The translations under genes and the position numbers were made by a program. Positions 61,301 to 64,000 of a stretch of 64,000 nt of DNA are shown here, piece after piece; position 1 is the stretch's first letter; every line of letters starts with the position of its first letter. Origin of the DNA: Pocillopora verrucosa (taxonomy: Eukaryota > Cnidaria > Anthozoa > Scleractinia > Pocilloporidae); contig NC_089322.1 of NCBI RefSeq assembly GCF_036669915.1, forward strand, positions 18,923,719 to 18,987,718, written 5' to 3'. The notes beneath the pieces are model-generated. The model did not search any database and was not told the origin of the DNA. It saw only the letters and a program-made list of their open reading frames with translations.

Positions 61301-63707
61301 ATCACTATTATCCAGTAAATAAGAATTGAGAGTTGACGAAAGTATCAGTAACAGTAGGTGGTTATTTTCTTGCAAGAGCACATTGTCCTGTTGACTAAGT
61401 TACAATGAAAAGTGAAATGGTCAGAATCATTAACTGCTTATTGCATCTTTGGAGTTAAGGGGTTTAATTATTGCTTTTGAGATAAGTAAGTCCCAGGCAA
61501 TAGGCATGTTAGGAAGCATTTAACTTGAGTTTGAGGCCAAATTTCTACCTTGGATCTCTTGGTTGAAAGTCTCTATATAGAGATGAGGAATACTGAACAA
61601 TAAATGCTAAGAACTGTATAGAAAAATTAAAGAATTTAACATCACTTACCTGAAAATAATCAGTCTGCAAGATGATACTTTTTTATTAAGGAAAAGTAAG
61701 GAAATTTTGAAAATAAATTTCTGTGGCAATTATCAATTTTCACTTTGTTATTCTTCACAGTGCTAAATCGTTTTGTAAAGCTTCTGTCTGACACAGAGAA
61801 GAAAGGTGAAGATGAAGTTAACCAAGAGCTCAAAGAAATGAGAGAAGCCTTGGAAGAAAAATCCAAAGGTGCTGCAAAGTACGACACTTTTTAACATGGG
61901 ATGGGGGGGGGGGGGGGAGGGAGGGAAGGTTAAACTGTCTTTAACCCTTTAGCCCTTTTGCACCTAAGATCTGAATATGTGTTCTCCAAACTGTTTGTCC
62001 ATCATGTCTTTAAAATTTAGCTCTGAGAATTTATTTGCCTTCAGTTAAAGGCTTTTTTTTCTTCATGTCTCATTGTCTTTCTGCACCTTAATGTATTGAT
62101 ACTGTAAGCAGAAATTTGACGGTTTGGTGGTTGCTCCAGGGAGGAGAACATCTCCATACAATTTTTATACATCACCCAGCAGAAAGGTAATGAGAAAACA
62201 CAACCAATCAGTCAACAGGTTTTTTCTTAATATAACATAAAATGCTATCGAATAATTTTCAAGGATCCGTGTTCTTAAGCAGCAAAAAGGAAGCCCCCTA
62301 AACATCAGGATGTATTTTCTCTATACTGTTCTCTATGCATTTCCTAAAGTGCTGACAAAAGGAATTTGGTTAACAGTCCAGAGCTTCTTTAGCTGGTGAT
62401 CATTTCCTTAACCCTTAAACTCCCATGAGTGACAAAAACAGAATTTCTCCTAACAATATCAATGCAGTTTCAAGCAGATAAGTAATGAGAATAAAGAATT
62501 ATATCAATTAGGAGATTATAAGTTCATCTAATACCAAATTCTCCAAACTAACATCACAAGAACTGTATGGCAAACAGGAGGTTGAATTAATAAAGCAATC
62601 TTGGAAGTTAAAGGGTGAATGTGTGATTCAGAGGTAATATTGTGTGGAGAAATTAGATGTCGGTCACCCTTAGAGGCAAAGGTTGGTGGTTTACTGTTAT
62701 GAAACCATAAAACCAAAATCAAGATAGTAACAACAGCCCAGTAGTAAAGAAATATCGTAAGGAGCCAATCAGAACTCAAAATTAAAATAAACAAACTACC
62801 TGAAGATCAGGGAAGGTTTCACATCTGATTTTTTGCACATTTTTTGACCTTTTCTGGTTTGGTTTTAATCCTGGCAGAGCTTGAGAGGACAAAGAAAGAT
62901 TTGGCTGCGTTGAAAGAACAGGCCGCAGGACTGACACGGGAATACAGCAAACTTTTGGAGGAACATGCTAAAGCACAGGTGGGAGGGGAGAGTCGGGAGA
63001 TGGATGTTAATTTAGCATGGGAGTAGGCCCTTGTTACTTGCGCTGCAGGACGCGCCTTTCTCCGCCCGCGGGAAGATTTGGGACGAGTCGGGGAGAGATT
63101 TACCTGGGGTCTGGAACTTATAATAAGGGCCTAAAGGGCCTGGAAAGACGCCCCGGTTTTTCATCATCTGTGCTCGCCCACGAATGAAGCATTCTGATTG
63201 GTGGAAAATGACCGGTCCTGTCATTTTGACATAAACTAGTGCTTTATATCGATGATCAAACGTAGACCCCACGCCAGCTTGCGACTTGTTCAAGGCCTCA
63301 TACTTTCCCGCGAACGAAGAAACACTCGTGCAGAAGCACTGATAATGTTGGCCGGCTCATTGGGTCCATGAGGTTCTAGAAAGGGCGCAGAATTAATGTA
63401 GAAGGAGATTTCTAAGAGTATTTACGGTAAAGAAACGAGGAACTAAGATTGTAGAGATAATCAACTGGTTTTCTAAAAAAAAATTTTGAGCGTTCTGAAA
63501 CTTGATCCTCCAACCTCAAAACTCGACTCCCGATTCCCAAATATGTCGAGAATCCAGGTTCCAGGTTCGAGTTTCCGGTCGAGATTGACATTTTACCAGT
63601 TACCGTTACCTACCTGAAGTTTGTGTTAATTACTTTTGTTTCTCTTCCATCAGGCCCAGCTGGAGAAAGACGAGAACCAAACAGGAGAAGAAAAGAAAGA
63701 CAACTGA
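58349..63707 (+). pseudogene. Second BCAP31 copy; exons 4/5 fused, frame broken
   Basis: Exons 58349-58440, 58583-58683, 61077-61230, 61761-61868, 62878-62978 and 63654-63707 correspond to the upstream gene. It begins MTVQWALAALFLYAEI and ends with KKDN, another KKXX signal. A genomic deletion joined the start of exon 4 to the middle of exon 5, removing intron 4 and much of the coiled coil, so the gene has six exons. At the fused exon's acceptor CACAGAGTGCTA has become CACAGTGCTA. Normal splicing then shifts frame and meets TGA about 10 codons on. Exons 1-3 and the last two are otherwise open. Either it is a young pseudogene, it makes a short membrane-only protein, or the 2-bp loss is a sequence error or allele. 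Confidence 0.65.
59120..60387. mobile_element. DNA transposon relic with ~55-bp TIRs and a THAP-like finger
   Basis: Present in intron 2 of the second BCAP31 copy and absent from the aligned site in the first (51080-51090). The left end TATTGGCCATGAGGTTG.. and the complement of the right end TATTGGCCATTTTGAGGTTG.. match over ~55 bp (continuing TGAGACTGG and CAAACTGCA-type blocks). At 59244-59335 the plus strand encodes MGKFSCCVPGCTNNWRN followed by NMNFTLYQ, the start of a THAP zinc finger, then frameshifts. Later pieces are decayed. It is probably a non-functional copy of a THAP-containing transposon. Confidence 0.7.
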
Positions 63708-64000
63708 GGTCATGTCACCAATATCTGGATTATTTAATTATCATAACACATTTACTGGAAGAGCAGATCTAAAGATAGCTTGTCGCATAGTCTGTTTAAA
63801 GCTTGTGAGAAAACGTAGAAGCATAGTTAGTAGAGGTCAGTGACAAAACTGACTTGTTTTCTTTTTTCAAGTATGATTATTCGTAAATCGTTGATATTTA
63901 CCCTGATTAACATTTGTTTGTTGGGTGAGAATTGATGATATAACAAGTCACTGTTAGATTCAGTTGCAAGTACATCACATTAAATTCAAAAGTATTGAAA

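Overview
The window is nuclear DNA of a multicellular animal. Genes are intron-rich with GT-AG introns and AT-rich noncoding DNA. There is a Penelope-like retroelement with hammerhead-type motifs, tRNA-derived SINE pieces and very many ~200-bp MITE-like repeats. The repeat types and protein flavour suggest an anthozoan cnidarian, most likely a stony coral; this is inference from familiarity, not from a search.

Layout. 1-17 kb is a rearranged, repeat-rich region. It holds a four-exon cytosolic sulfotransferase gene (minus strand, 1839-8131) whose first intron contains a decayed Penelope-like element and a broken relic of exon 1. A second sulfotransferase copy at 11244-12853 has exons 2-4 only. 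A partial duplicate of SUCLG2 exons 4-5 lies at 8842-10270. Further on are a 60-bp-period tandem array and a nested palindrome cluster (14.3-15.6 kb). From 17 kb to 64 kb the window is ordinary gene-dense housekeeping DNA: SUCLG2 (minus, 11 exons), TMEM243 (plus, 4 exons), PSMD6 (minus, 9 exons), MGLL-like lipase (plus, 7 exons), a divergent GH20 beta-hexosaminidase-like gene (minus, 12 exons) and two tandem BCAP31 genes (plus).

Three neighbouring pairs are divergent with short shared upstream regions: SUCLG2/TMEM243 (~390 bp), PSMD6/MGLL (~690 bp) and GH20/BCAP31 (~280 bp). The genes do not form a pathway. They cover the mitochondrial TCA cycle, the proteasome lid, lipid hydrolysis, glycan hydrolysis and ER export.

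Most notable points: (1) an in-frame TAA in an otherwise perfectly phased exon of the GH20 gene; (2) the second BCAP31 copy carries a deletion that fused exons 4 and 5, plus a 2-bp loss at the same acceptor that shifts the frame; (3) a THAP-type DNA transposon relic in that copy, with the empty site preserved in the first copy; (4) inverted hammerhead-like motifs flanking the Penelope-like element; (5) a tandem array whose 60-bp period keeps a 20-residue reading frame open. I found no clear new multi-gene system. All exon boundaries were derived by hand from splice signals and phase.
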